Source of the DNA: Pseudomonas sp. B6002
GTDB taxonomy: Bacteria > Pseudomonadota > Gammaproteobacteria > Pseudomonadales > Pseudomonadaceae
Reading direction: 5' to 3'
NCBI RefSeq assembly: GCF_013385985.1
Contig: NZ_JACAOY010000006.1
Span: 124,001 to 188,000 of the forward strand
DNA length: 64,000 nt
Positions 31,475 to 40,589 of this stretch are shown one piece after another. The notes beneath the pieces are model-generated. The model was not told where the DNA came from, made no database searches, and worked only from the letters and a program-made list of their open reading frames with translations. How positions within the stretch are numbered: position 1 is the first letter of the stretch; every line of letters begins with the position of its first letter. The position numbers and the translations under genes are program-made.

Positions 31475-33500
31475 TAGCGTCCGTAAGGGCCTGACCGGTC
31501 TCTACAAAGAGCCACCACTGACGGCAGTTGAGTGGGCGAATAAGCATTTTTACCTGTCTTCCGAGTCGTCCTATCAGGAAGGTCGGTGGACTACGGCACC
31601 GTTTCAGGTTGCCATTCTCAACGCGATGGGTAATGACCTGATCGCCGTCGTCAACGTGCTGAAGTCAGCGCGGGTTGGCTATACCAAGATGTTGGTAGCC
31701 AATAAGGGCTACAAGATCCAGCACAAGAAACGCAACGTGTTGTCGTGGTGCCCAACCGATCCCGACGGTGACACCATGATGAAACGGCACATCGAAACGA
31801 TGATCCGCGACGTTCCCTTGGTGCGTGCTTTGGCGCCTTGGTACGGCGTGAAGCACCGGGACAACACCCTGGACGAAAAGCGTTTTGATAACTCGAAAAT
31901 GCTTTGGTGCCTGGGTGGCAAGGCCGCACGTAACTATCGGGAGAAAAGCCCCGACGAGGTGATCTACGACGAGCTGTCGAAGTTCGATGCTGACATCGAG
32001 GGCGAAGGCTCCCCGACTATGCTGGGAGATAAGCGTCTTGAGGGGGCGACGTTTCCCAAGTCAATTCGCGGATCTACCCCTGGTGTAATCGTCGCCAGCG
32101 GCGAGGATGACGAGTCAGTTGGAGAGGGCTGCCAAATCAGCCGGGCGGCTGATGAGTCGCCGCACTTCCTGCGGTTCAACATCAAATGCCCATGCTGTGG
32201 CACAGAGCAGCATTTGAAATGGGGGGCGTTCGACAAACCCTTCGGCATGCGCTGGCGGCTCGATAGTTATGGCCAGGTAGAAAAAGCCTGGTACTTGTGT
32301 GAGTCCGGCAACGGCTGCACGTTCGAATACCACGAAATGATCCAGGCGTCGGTTGCTGGGCGCTACATCTGCGAACGGCAGGGCGTTTGGACGCGTGACG
32401 GGATGGATTGGTTTTCTGCTGACGATCAGCCAATCACCACGCCACGATCTGTCACGTTCCACATCTGGACCGTTTACTCCGAGTTCGTTACCTGGGCTTC
32501 GGTGGTCAGTGAATGGCTGAAAGTAGGCAAGGACCGAGGCAAGCTCAAGACCTTTATCAACACCACCCTTGGCGAAGCCTGGGAAGAGGACCAAGGCGAG
32601 AAACTGGAATGGGAAGTACTGGCCAAGCGGCGCAGCAACTACCTGAAGGTACCCGCTCGTGGCGTTGCATTGTTCGGCGGGATCGACACGCAGGATGACC
32701 GGTATGAGGGGCGTGTGTGGGCCTTCGGTGCAGGTGAGGAAGCATGGTTGATTCACCGTTGGGTGCTGACCGGTGACCCTGCCAGCGTCGAGTTGCGCAA
32801 GAAGGTTGGCCAAGAGATTCGCCGCCAATTTACCCGCGAAGACGGCACGCTGATGCGTGTAGATCGCTGGTGCTGGGATTCCGGGGGGCACTACTCGGAC
32901 GAGGTGCGCAAAGAAAGTAAAAAACACGGCGTCACCTGGGTTATCCCGGTGTTTGGTGCTGCAACCTACGGCAAGAAGATTGCCAATTTCCCTAAGAAAA
33001 AAACCAAGGGTGACCGGGTTTACCTCACGGAAGTCGGCACGGACAACGCCAAGGAACTGATTTACAGCCGCTTGAAAATCGAACCGGACGGCGGCCGTCC
33101 GGTGCCTGAGTGTGTCCACCTGCCCCTTAACGAGCAGGTATGCGACGAAGACGAAATGAAGCAGTTGACCAGTGAGCGTAAGGAGTGGGTGATCTCTAAA
33201 GGGCGCCGCGTTCAGCGCTGGACTAATGGCCGTCGCCGGAATGAAGCCCTCGACTGTTTTGTATACGCACTGGCCGCCCTGCGGATCAGTCAAGAGCGGT
33301 TCGGTCTGGATCTGGATCAGCTCGCCATGGAAGCGCAGTTCGTGCCGTCTTCGGGCACATGGGAGGTGCCAGAGGCGCCTGACGTGGACGAGCCAGAAGA
33401 ATCAGAGCCGCCGATTGAATTGGCGCGGCCTGAGCCCCCATTAACTCAAGTCGACGCCCAAGGCGACCGGCATAACGTGGAAAGTAACGGATGGCTATAA
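31437..33500 (+). CDS. Terminase large subunit, GpA type
   Basis: The 687-residue lambda gpA-family packaging motor and nuclease. The adenine/Walker-type segment LKSARVGYTKML has Lys76 and Arg79, the same numbering as lambda gpA, which supports the ATG at 31437. VIYDELSKFDADIEGEGSP forms the Walker B region and a CPCCGTEQHLKW zinc knuckle follows near 250. The C-terminal nuclease region contains FGGIDTQDDRYEGRVWAFG. It cuts concatemeric DNA and pumps it into the prohead. Confidence 0.93.
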   Translation: MSSSKPWMRALIDSVRKGLTGLYKEPPLTAVEWANKHFYLSSESSYQEGRWTTAPFQVAILNAMGNDLIAVVNVLKSARVGYTKMLVANKGYKIQHKKRNVLSWCPTDPDGDTMMKRHIETMIRDVPLVRALAPWYGVKHRDNTLDEKRFDNSKMLWCLGGKAARNYREKSPDEVIYDELSKFDADIEGEGSPTMLGDKRLEGATFPKSIRGSTPGVIVASGEDDESVGEGCQISRAADESPHFLRFNIKCPCCGTEQHLKWGAFDKPFGMRWRLDSYGQVEKAWYLCESGNGCTFEYHEMIQASVAGRYICERQGVWTRDGMDWFSADDQPITTPRSVTFHIWTVYSEFVTWASVVSEWLKVGKDRGKLKTFINTTLGEAWEEDQGEKLEWEVLAKRRSNYLKVPARGVALFGGIDTQDDRYEGRVWAFGAGEEAWLIHRWVLTGDPASVELRKKVGQEIRRQFTREDGTLMRVDRWCWDSGGHYSDEVRKESKKHGVTWVIPVFGAATYGKKIANFPKKKTKGDRVYLTEVGTDNAKELIYSRLKIEPDGGRPVPECVHLPLNEQVCDEDEMKQLTSERKEWVISKGRRVQRWTNGRRRNEALDCFVYALAALRISQERFGLDLDQLAMEAQFVPSSGTWEVPEAPDVDEPEESEPPIELARPEPPLTQVDAQGDRHNVESNGWL

Positions 33501-33703
33501 GCGCGCAGGAGATGCTGGACCAGTATCTGGAGGCAGAGGCCGCCATTCTGCTGGGTAAAACGACCGTTTTTAACGGACGTACCCACACCATGGCCGAATT
33601 GCCGCAAATCCAAGCAGGACGACGCGAATGGGAGCGCCGGGTTAACGCCCAGCGGGCCGCCGCGCAAGGCAGTCCGGGTTATTCCCTGGCTGAATTTCGG
33701 TGA
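33491..33703 (+). CDS. Head-tail joining protein, gpW family
   Basis: This 70-residue protein (MAISAQEMLDQYLEAEAAILLGKTTVFNGRTHTMAELPQIQAGRREWERRV) has the helix-hairpin-helix pattern of lambda gpW, which stabilises the DNA-filled head below the portal. It overlaps terminase by 10 bases and the portal gene by 4. Confidence 0.85.
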   Translation: MAISAQEMLDQYLEAEAAILLGKTTVFNGRTHTMAELPQIQAGRREWERRVNAQRAAAQGSPGYSLAEFR

Positions 33704-35226
33704 ACTTCCTCGACCGCTGCATTGCGGCGGTTAGCCCTGGCGCAGGGTTGCGGCGTCTGGCGGCACGCAGTGGCATCCAAGCCTTTGAGGCGGCCGAGGT
33801 CTCGCGTACACACAAGGCAAAGCGGCAAACGCGAAGCGCTGACAGTTCATTGCAGCGCGATGCGGAATCGTTGCGCGGCCAGGCTCGAAAACTGGACGAA
33901 GATCACGACCTGGTGACGGGCATTTTCGACCGGTTGGAAGAGCGGGTGGTGGGTGGTGCAGGGATCGCGGTAGAGCCGTTGCCGCTGGACCACGCGGGCA
34001 ATATTCACCTGGAGTTCGCGGCGCAGATTAAAGATCTGTGGGCCGAGTGGTCCTTGCGACCGGAGACCTCGGGCGAGTTGACCCGGGCACAAATGGAGCG
34101 CCTGGTGTGCCGCACCTGGCTGCGCGATGGTGAGGCGCTGGCCCAGCAACTATTGGGCAAGGTACCCAACTTCAAGCACCTGCATAAAGTGCCATTTACC
34201 CTGGAGTTGCTGGAGCCAGATTACCTGCCTTGGAACTACAACGATGAATCGAAGGGGATTTGCCAGGGCATCACACGTGACGCTTGGCGCCGGGTCACCG
34301 GTTATAACCTGTTGAAGCGTCACCCGGGTAGCGCCTTGGGTTTCAGCCTGTCGGCAGATACCAAATTCGTACCGGCGAATCGGATGCTGCACATCGCTTA
34401 TCGCAAGCGGATTGGTCAGAACCGGGGGCAGCCGTTGTTGCACGCGGTGATAACGCGCTTGGCGGATATCAAGGACTACGAGGAAAGTGAGCGCGTAGCC
34501 GCTCGTATCAGCGCAGCCCTGGCGATGTTCATCAAGAAGGGCTCAACCGAAGACTACGTGGTTGCGCCTACGACTGCTGGCAAAGATGGCCAGGCCACCG
34601 GCGCCCGAAGTATTCCGATTGCCCCCGGCATGGTGTTTGACGGGCTGTTGCCCGGCGAAGACGTGGGCATGATCGAAAGCAATCGGCCCAGCCAGTTTGT
34701 GGAGAGTTTCCGTAACGGTCAGCTCCGTGCCGTTTCGTGCGGTACACGCATTGGCTACTCCACGGCGACGCGGACATATACCGGTACTTACTCGGCCCAA
34801 CGCCAGGAGTTGGTGGAGTCGCAGCTGGGGTACGACCTTCTGCAGCACGAGTTCATCGACTACTGGTCGCGCAAGGTCTACAGGGCCTTTATCGAAATGG
34901 CGCTGGTCAGCGGCGTACTGATCCCCCCTGGCGACGTCAACATGGACTCGGTGTACAGCGCAGTTTATCAGGGGCCGGTAATGCCCTGGATCAACCCGGT
35001 GCATGAGGCCAACGCCTGGGATCAACTGGTACAGAGTGGTTTTGCCGATGAGGCCGAAGTGGCCCGGGCGCGTGGGCGCAACCCGCAAGAGCTTAAGCGA
35101 TCGCGTCAGGCGGAAATCGAAAGCAACCGGGCTAAAAAGCTGGTGTTCAGCTCAGATGCCTATCACAAGTTCTACGGGAAAGTGACCTTCAATGCAGACC
35201 TATCAAACGAGAAAGATAAAGCCTGA
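33700..35226 (+). CDS. Portal protein, lambda family
   Basis: The 508-residue dodecameric portal of the lambda gpB family. Motifs include DHDLVTGIFDRLEERVVGGAGI, RDGEALAQQLLG, LELLEPDYLPWNYN, PANRMLHIAYRKRIGQNRGQPLLHAVI and YSTATRTYTGTYSAQRQELVES. It starts at GTG within the gpW overlap. It overlaps the protease-capsid gene by 35 bases. Confidence 0.93.
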   Translation: MNFLDRCIAAVSPGAGLRRLAARSGIQAFEAAEVSRTHKAKRQTRSADSSLQRDAESLRGQARKLDEDHDLVTGIFDRLEERVVGGAGIAVEPLPLDHAGNIHLEFAAQIKDLWAEWSLRPETSGELTRAQMERLVCRTWLRDGEALAQQLLGKVPNFKHLHKVPFTLELLEPDYLPWNYNDESKGICQGITRDAWRRVTGYNLLKRHPGSALGFSLSADTKFVPANRMLHIAYRKRIGQNRGQPLLHAVITRLADIKDYEESERVAARISAALAMFIKKGSTEDYVVAPTTAGKDGQATGARSIPIAPGMVFDGLLPGEDVGMIESNRPSQFVESFRNGQLRAVSCGTRIGYSTATRTYTGTYSAQRQELVESQLGYDLLQHEFIDYWSRKVYRAFIEMALVSGVLIPPGDVNMDSVYSAVYQGPVMPWINPVHEANAWDQLVQSGFADEAEVARARGRNPQELKRSRQAEIESNRAKKLVFSSDAYHKFYGKVTFNADLSNEKDKA

Positions 35227-37291
35227 AGCGCCGCCGCTGACGATGCCTAGGGCATCGGCTCATTCGTCGGTGTCGTCCGTGATCACCGCGGCAAACCAGC
35301 CAGTGGAAAGTTGGTACTCAATGCGCGCCATGGCGCGTGGCAGTGTCGAAATTTTGCTGTACGACGAGATTGGCGGATGGGGTATTACCGCCAAGCAGTT
35401 CGCACAGGATCTGGCGGCCTGCGGTGACGTTTCACAAATCAATCTGCGTATTCATTCGCCGGGCGGCGATGTGTTTGCCGGCATGGCGATCTACAACACG
35501 CTGAAGGCCCACCCGGCCCGTGTAGATGTGTACATCGACGGCCTAGCGGCTTCCATGGCCAGCGTGATCGCGATGGCGGGTGACAAGGTGTACATGCCCA
35601 CCAACGCCATGATGATGATTCACAAGCCCTGGGGCGCGCAGGGTGGCGATGCGGATGACATGCGCCGTTATGCCGACCTGCTCGACAAGGTTGAAGGAAC
35701 GTTGGTGCAGGCCTACGTCGGCAAGACCGGCAAAAGCGCGGAAGCAATTCACGCGTTGTTGAAGGATGAAACATGGATGGATGGCAGCGAAGCGGTGGCA
35801 GCGGGCTTTGCTGATCAGTTGATTGATCCACTGGTAGCTGCCGCACAACTCAAATCGAAACGCATGCAGGAGTTTGAACACATGCCGCCAGAAGCTTTTA
35901 ATAGCCTGATGAACCCGCGTAACCAATTGCCTGCACCGTCGCCGGCTCCCGTGCCTGTCCCGGCACCGGCGCCGGCGCCGGCGAATTCGCTGTCGGCCGA
36001 CCAAATTCGAGCCCAGATCATTGCGGAAGAGGGCGAGCGCCGCACCGGCATTACCAACGCTTTCGGCGGCTTTGCTGCTGCTCATGCCGAGCTGTTGCAG
36101 GCTTGTGTGACTGACATGGCTTGCACTGTCGAGAGTGCCCGGGCGCAGTTGCTGGCGAAATTGGGCGAGCAGTCCACCCCGTCGAGCATTCCCGGAATGC
36201 ATGGCCATGTCTCCAACGGTAATTTGGTTGGAGACTCCGTACGTGCCTGCCTGGAAGCGCGAATCGGTATCGCTGCAATCGAGGCCAGCAACGGCCTCAA
36301 TCACATGAGCATGCGCGAGCTGGCCCGCGCCTCTCTGACCGAGCGTGGCATTCTAGTGGCGACGCTCAACCCAATGCAGATGGTCGGCCTGGCATTCACT
36401 CATAGCTCCAGTGATTTCGGGCAGATTCTGCTGGATATCTCTGGTAAGTCGGTATTGCAGGGCTGGGAGGAGGCGCCGGAGACATTCCAGCTTTGGACCA
36501 AAAAAGGCCAACTGAGCGACTTCAAAACCTCTTCGCGGGTCGGCTTGGGTGAGTTCCCAAGTTTGCGCGAAGTGCGCCCGGGCGCCGAATACAAGCACAT
36601 CACCCTGAGTGATCGCGGCGAGCCGATCACGTTGGCCACCTACGGCGAGCTTTTTTCGATCACCCGTCAGGCGATCATCAATGACGATCTGTCGTTGTTG
36701 AGTGACGTACCTTACAAGATGGGCCAGGCCGCCCGCGCGACCATCGGCGATTTGGTCTACGCAGTGCTGACTAGCCCACCGAAAATGCGCGATGGTAAGT
36801 CGCTGTTTGATGCCGCGCGTAAAAACAACGCGGCTGGCCCGGCGTCTGAGCTGTCGATTACCAGCTTGATCGCCGGCAAGACTGCGATGGCTTCGCAGAA
36901 AACTCAGGTCGACGGTGGCAAGGCGCGCACTTTGAACATTCGCCCGGCTTACGTGCTGACGCCGGTGGCCCTAGAAGACAGGGCCAATCAGTTGATCAAC
37001 TCGGCGTCAGTCCCAGGGGCTGATGTCAATTCCGGCATCATTAACCCGATCCGAGGCTTTGCCCAAGTGATCGGTGAGCCGCGCCTGGATGATGCATCTT
37101 CGTCGGCCTGGTACATGGCGGCCAAGCAGGGCGCCGACACCATCGAGGTCGCCTACCTCAACGGCATCGATACTCCATACGTTGAGCAGCAAAACGGCTT
37201 CAGCGTCGATGGTGTGGCCAGCAAGGTACGTATCGACGCAGGTGTTGCACCTGCCGACTTCCGTGGCCTGTACAGCGCCGCCGGCAAGTAA
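35192..37291 (+). CDS. Fusion of ClpP-like prohead protease and major capsid protein
   Basis: A single 699-residue frame joins two functions. Residues about 50-235 are a ClpP-like serine peptidase: SPGGDVFAGMAIYNTL, catalytic Ser121 in DGLAASMASVIAMAGD, His144 in MMIHKPWG. A Pro/Ala linker (about 248-268) and a helical scaffold-like part follow. From about 345 the major capsid protein begins (MSMRELARASLTERGI..., FTHSSSDFGQILLD, ITRQAIINDDLSLLSDVPYKMG). The protease should cut itself free during head maturation. Start ATG 35192 lies inside the portal gene; ATG 35243 is an alternative. Confidence 0.92.
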   Translation: MQTYQTRKIKPEAPPLTMPRASAHSSVSSVITAANQPVESWYSMRAMARGSVEILLYDEIGGWGITAKQFAQDLAACGDVSQINLRIHSPGGDVFAGMAIYNTLKAHPARVDVYIDGLAASMASVIAMAGDKVYMPTNAMMMIHKPWGAQGGDADDMRRYADLLDKVEGTLVQAYVGKTGKSAEAIHALLKDETWMDGSEAVAAGFADQLIDPLVAAAQLKSKRMQEFEHMPPEAFNSLMNPRNQLPAPSPAPVPVPAPAPAPANSLSADQIRAQIIAEEGERRTGITNAFGGFAAAHAELLQACVTDMACTVESARAQLLAKLGEQSTPSSIPGMHGHVSNGNLVGDSVRACLEARIGIAAIEASNGLNHMSMRELARASLTERGILVATLNPMQMVGLAFTHSSSDFGQILLDISGKSVLQGWEEAPETFQLWTKKGQLSDFKTSSRVGLGEFPSLREVRPGAEYKHITLSDRGEPITLATYGELFSITRQAIINDDLSLLSDVPYKMGQAARATIGDLVYAVLTSPPKMRDGKSLFDAARKNNAAGPASELSITSLIAGKTAMASQKTQVDGGKARTLNIRPAYVLTPVALEDRANQLINSASVPGADVNSGIINPIRGFAQVIGEPRLDDASSSAWYMAAKQGADTIEVAYLNGIDTPYVEQQNGFSVDGVASKVRIDAGVAPADFRGLYSAAGK

Positions 37292-37309
37292 TCCCAGCTG
37301 TCCCTGACG

Positions 37310-37337
37310 ACCCCGCCTAGTGCGGGGTTTATTGTTT
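37310..37337 (+). terminator. Weak terminator after the capsid gene
   Basis: ACCCCGC and GCGGGGT form a stem around CTAGT, followed by an interrupted T tract (TTATTGTTTTT). It probably trims or tunes the operon, with partial read-through. Confidence 0.6.
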
Positions 37338-37359
37338 TTGCGTTCTGGAGAATTGAACG

Positions 37360-37674
37360 ATGGCTAAGAATTATCAAAGCGCCGGGAAGACGCTCAACTT
37401 TACTTCCCCAACTGCTGGCACGACCTCCGGCGTTCCGCTGGTGATCAATACCCTGGTTGTGGTGCCGTTGGACACCACCAAGAAGGGCGAGTCGTGTGTG
37501 GGGGCCTTGGGCGGCTCGTGGTTGCTGCCCGTCACCGGTGCCTTGAAGCTCGGGGCCAAGGTCAGTTTGTTGGCCGGTGGTCTTGTGGCAGACGGCACGG
37601 CGGATGCTGTGCCTTTCGGCAAACTGCTTTCCGATGCGTCTGGCGGTTTCGCTGAAGCGCTGTTGATTCCGTGA
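37360..37674 (+). CDS. DUF2190 capsid decoration-like protein
   Basis: This 104-residue DUF2190 protein (YQSAGKTLNFTSPTAGTTSGVPLVINTLVVVPLDTTKKGESCVGALGGSWLLP) has the small beta-barrel pattern of capsid cement proteins and sits just after the capsid gene, as is usual. CTGGAG precedes the ATG. Its stop overlaps the next ATG. Confidence 0.85.
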   Translation: MAKNYQSAGKTLNFTSPTAGTTSGVPLVINTLVVVPLDTTKKGESCVGALGGSWLLPVTGALKLGAKVSLLAGGLVADGTADAVPFGKLLSDASGGFAEALLIP

Positions 37675-38048
37675 TGCGCGCCGGTCGCTTTCGCGCCCTG
37701 GCCGCGCGAATGGACGCGCTGCTGGTGGGCCGCCTGGGTGACCGCGCGATTCGTGACGATGGCACCGAGCTGTTCGGTACTTTTGTTTCCCCGTTTATCA
37801 GCGGCGAGCTGTCTGGCGGTAGTCACCGAATCGGCGCCGTAGCGAATGCCGAAGACGTGCAGCAACCGACGTTTACGGCCCGCGTGATCGACACTGTGGG
37901 ATTCAAGAAGGGCACCCCCCTAATTCTGGATCTGCCGCCGGTGGATGGCGGTGGGGCCTATGTGGTCGTGCAGCTCAAGCCTGATGGCTCGGGTATGGTC
38001 GACGTGATATTGAGGCCCGGCAATGAACGTATTCGAGACTCTGCATGA
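37674..38048 (+). CDS. Head-tail joining protein, FII-like
   Basis: This 124-residue protein (MRAGRFRALAARMDALLVGRLGDRAIRDDGTELFGTFVSPF...) ends YVVVQLKPDGSGMVDVILRPGN. The pattern is the lambda FII / Phage_attach family, which completes the head and forms the tail-binding surface. ATG 37674 overlaps the previous stop by one base; a GTG one codon earlier is possible. It overlaps the next gene by 26 bases. Confidence 0.78.
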   Translation: MRAGRFRALAARMDALLVGRLGDRAIRDDGTELFGTFVSPFISGELSGGSHRIGAVANAEDVQQPTFTARVIDTVGFKKGTPLILDLPPVDGGGAYVVVQLKPDGSGMVDVILRPGNERIRDSA

Positions 38049-38526
38049 CGCCATGACCGCCACCATCAAGGCGGGCATGCCGGCGGCCGTTACGGTCGAG
38101 GCGTACCCAGAAATGGATAACAGTTTTAATTTGCCGGCGGTGTTTTTCGGGCTGTCTGAGTTTCACCCTGACTCGGACGTGGGGACGGGTGAGATGGTCC
38201 TACGCGGTACGTTCCAGGCGATCATTCTGGTGGATCCAGTATTGCCGCATGCGTCCTTACAGGCTTCCTGGCTGGCTGCAAAGCTGTCCATGTTGCTGCA
38301 TGCCCAATACTGGGATCTGGATTTTGTCGAATGCACTAAGGACGTATCGGCGCGTCCAGATGATTCCAGTCCTGAGCTGGCCAGCTTCCTTGTGTGGGTG
38401 GTCCAGTGGACGCAGGTGATGCGCGTTGGGGAAATGGTGTGGCCATGGCAACCGGAAACCCCCGACATGCGTAGCCTCAATCTGTCGAGCGTCCCGGATG
38501 CTGACAGCCCTGGGGGCGCGCCATGA
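38023..38526 (+). CDS. Putative tail terminator or neck protein
   Basis: This 167-residue protein (MNVFETLHDAMTATIKAGMPAAVTVEAYPEMDNSFNLPAVFFGLSEFHPDSDVGTGE...) has an alpha/beta pattern and size similar to tail-completion proteins. Its place, between head completion and baseplate genes, fits a neck role. No firm family. It overlaps both neighbours (26 and 4 bases). Confidence 0.6.
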   Translation: MNVFETLHDAMTATIKAGMPAAVTVEAYPEMDNSFNLPAVFFGLSEFHPDSDVGTGEMVLRGTFQAIILVDPVLPHASLQASWLAAKLSMLLHAQYWDLDFVECTKDVSARPDDSSPELASFLVWVVQWTQVMRVGEMVWPWQPETPDMRSLNLSSVPDADSPGGAP

Positions 38527-39116
38527 GCTGGGCCCAGGGCGAGCATGACCGCATGATCGCCGCGATGATCATGCCGTGCGTGGTGGTCGGGGTGGATCTG
38601 ATGGCCCCGGCCGTGCGGGTCAAGTCGGGCGATTGGGTCAGTGCCTGGGTGCGCTGGCACAGCCAGGCCGCGGGCAAGGCCCGCCACTGGCGTGCGCCGA
38701 GCCTGGGCGAGCAGGGGATTTTATTCAACCCCAGCGGCCAGGCCGGTATGGGGACGTTTGTTCCGGGGTTGTACGGCGGCGCCGGTGCTGCCCCGGATAA
38801 TCGCGATCACGTCGAGGTGTGGCGCTTCGATGATGGGGGTTCCCTGGTCTATGACTGGGTGGCCAAGAGCTACACCATCACCGTTCCCTCGGGTACGGTG
38901 AGCATCAAGGTCGGGGAAACTGAGGCTGACGTTACGGATAACGCGGTGACGGTCAAGACCGCCAACGTCAAGTTTATTGCTGACGTGGCCATCGAAGGGT
39001 CGTTATCCGTAACGCAAGACGTATCGGTCACGGGCGCTTTGCATGCGGTGCAAGACATCACCAGTGCCGGCAAGATCCTCGACGCAGGCGGCAACAGCGC
39101 AAACCACAAACACTAG
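38523..39116 (+). CDS. Baseplate spike protein, gpV type
   Basis: This 197-residue P2 gpV/gp45-type spike has an N-terminal OB-like domain (VKSGDWVSAWVRWHSQAAGKARHWRAPSLGEQGILFNPSGQAGMGTFVPGLYG) and a beta-helical shaft (TITVPSGTVSIKV...ADVTDNAVTVKTANVKFIADVAIEGSLSVTQDVSVTGALHAVQDITSAGKIL). It ends NSANHKH, giving the HxH motif (His195, His197) that binds an iron ion at the tip of related spikes. It pierces the outer membrane on tail contraction. Confidence 0.92.
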   Translation: MSWAQGEHDRMIAAMIMPCVVVGVDLMAPAVRVKSGDWVSAWVRWHSQAAGKARHWRAPSLGEQGILFNPSGQAGMGTFVPGLYGGAGAAPDNRDHVEVWRFDDGGSLVYDWVAKSYTITVPSGTVSIKVGETEADVTDNAVTVKTANVKFIADVAIEGSLSVTQDVSVTGALHAVQDITSAGKILDAGGNSANHKH

Positions 39117-39132
39117 CCGTTCAATTTCACAG

Positions 39133-39155
39133 GCCCGCCGCGCGCGGGCTTTTTT
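39133..39155 (+). terminator. Internal terminator after the spike gene
   Basis: GCCCGC and GCGGGC form a stem around a GC-rich loop and are followed by six T. It lies inside the late operon, so read-through must be allowed for the tail genes beyond it. Confidence 0.7.
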
Positions 39156-39171
39156 GTGTCCGGGGGAAACC

Positions 39172-39378
39172 ATGGCCAAGACTTCTGAAACACCAGTCGC
39201 CGGCGCCGAGCCAAGCTCAACGTTTCGCGACAAGCTCTACACCTCGCGCATCCTGATCCTGCCCGACAGCGGCCGCCCTCTGGCGGTTCTCAAGGCGCAG
39301 GTAACGGTACAGGCCACGGACGCCGAGGCGCTGGAATACCTCAAGGCCCATGAGGAATTCGAACTGCTGCAGGAGTGA
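39172..39378 (+). CDS. Small baseplate-region protein, 68 aa
   Basis: MAKTSETPVAGAEPSSTFRDKLYTSRILILPDSGRPLAVLKAQVTVQATDAEALEYLKAHEEFELLQE, a compact protein with a disordered N-terminus. It recurs between V and W in related Pseudomonas prophages, as far as I recall; role unknown. The GGGGGAAACC site precedes the ATG. Confidence 0.65.
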   Translation: MAKTSETPVAGAEPSSTFRDKLYTSRILILPDSGRPLAVLKAQVTVQATDAEALEYLKAHEEFELLQE

Positions 39379-39383
39379 TCCAG

Positions 39384-39710
39384 ATGATCGGAATGGACCG
39401 CCACACCGGCCAGCCCATTTCGGGCCTCGCGCGTCTTCGCCAGAGCATTGAGGACATTCTGAGCACCCCGCTAGGCAGTCGTCGGCAGCGGCCGGAGTAC
39501 GGCAGCAAACTGCGCCGGTACGTGGACCTGCCGGTTAACGAGGGTTGGAAGGGGGCCGTTCAGGCCGAGGCGAGCAGGGCGTTGGGGCGCTGGGAGCCGA
39601 GCTTGAAGTTGGAGCGCTTGCAGGCTGTCTCTGTCCTGGGTGGGTTGATCAAGATTCAAGTCACCGGTAGCTACCTGGGCGACAGCGTATTTCTAGAGGT
39701 AAGTGTATGA
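39384..39710 (+). CDS. Baseplate protein, gp25/gpW type
   Basis: This 108-residue gp25-like protein has the lysozyme-like wedge pattern: GLARLRQSIEDILSTPLGSRRQRPEYGSKLRRYVDLPVNEGWKGAVQAEASRALGRWEPSLKLERLQ. Related to P2 gpW and T4 gp25. The ATG at 39384 has AGGAG upstream; an in-frame GTG lies three codons earlier. It overlaps J by 4 bases. Confidence 0.9.
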   Translation: MIGMDRHTGQPISGLARLRQSIEDILSTPLGSRRQRPEYGSKLRRYVDLPVNEGWKGAVQAEASRALGRWEPSLKLERLQAVSVLGGLIKIQVTGSYLGDSVFLEVSV

Positions 39711-40588
39711 GTATCGTTGACCTGTCGGAGTTGCCGGCGCCGGACGTGCTTGAGCCCCTGGACTTTGAAGAGGTCTACACGGAGTCGCTCGGCGTGTTCC
39801 GTGAGTTCATGGGCGACAACTGGAGCGCGCCGCTTGAAAGCGATCCGGTGGTCAAGTTGCTGGAAGCCGGCGCCTATGCGCGCATTGGTGATCGTGCCCG
39901 GGTGAACGATGCGGCCAAGGCGCTGATGTTGGCCCATGCGATCCGGAGTGACCTCGATCAGCTTGGGGCGAACGTCAACACGCCGCGCCTGGTAATCCAG
40001 GCCGAGGATCTGCGCGCGGTTCCACCGGTGGAGAAGATCACCGAAAGTGACGACGCTTACCGCGAGCGTATCCAGATGGCCTATGAGGGCCTGACGACGG
40101 CCGGGCCGCGCAACAGTTACAAGTTGCATGCGCGCAACGCCTCTGCACTGGTGGCGGATGCGTCCGCTGAAAGCCCCGCGCCGGCATGCGTTACGGTAAC
40201 GGTGCTGGGGCTGGAAGGCGATGGGGCAGTCGGCCCCGATTTGCTGGCCGTGGTTGCAAAGGCTGTCAACGATGAAAACGTCCGGCCGCTGGGCGACCGG
40301 GTGACGGTGCAAAGCGCCCAGGTGCTGCCGTATCGAATTGACGCAGTGCTGTACATGAAGGGCCCGGGCCCTGAAAGCGCTGTAGCGCTGGCCGAAGCTG
40401 AAAGGCGCCTGGCGGCCTGGATCAATCCGCGCAAACGCCTGGGCGTTGAGGTGGCGCGCTCTGCTGTAGACGCGCAGGTCCACGTACCAGCGGTTTCGCG
40501 GGTCGAGTTGATCGGCTGGCAGGATCTGGCCCCTACAGAGGCGCAGGCGGCATTCTGCACGGGTTACAGCGTCAAGCTGGGGGAGTGA
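39707..40588 (+). CDS. Baseplate wedge protein, gpJ
   Basis: This 293-residue P2 gpJ/baseplate_J protein opens LSELPAPDVLEPLDFEEVYTESLGVFREFM and has the central ESDDAYRERIQMAYEGLTTAGPRNSYKLHA and SAVALAEAERRLAAWINPRKRLG segments typical of the family. It forms the wedge that holds the fibre-attachment ring. It lies between W and I in the standard P2 order. Confidence 0.93.
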   Translation: MSIVDLSELPAPDVLEPLDFEEVYTESLGVFREFMGDNWSAPLESDPVVKLLEAGAYARIGDRARVNDAAKALMLAHAIRSDLDQLGANVNTPRLVIQAEDLRAVPPVEKITESDDAYRERIQMAYEGLTTAGPRNSYKLHARNASALVADASAESPAPACVTVTVLGLEGDGAVGPDLLAVVAKAVNDENVRPLGDRVTVQSAQVLPYRIDAVLYMKGPGPESAVALAEAERRLAAWINPRKRLGVEVARSAVDAQVHVPAVSRVELIGWQDLAPTEAQAAFCTGYSVKLGE

Positions 40589-40589
40589 C

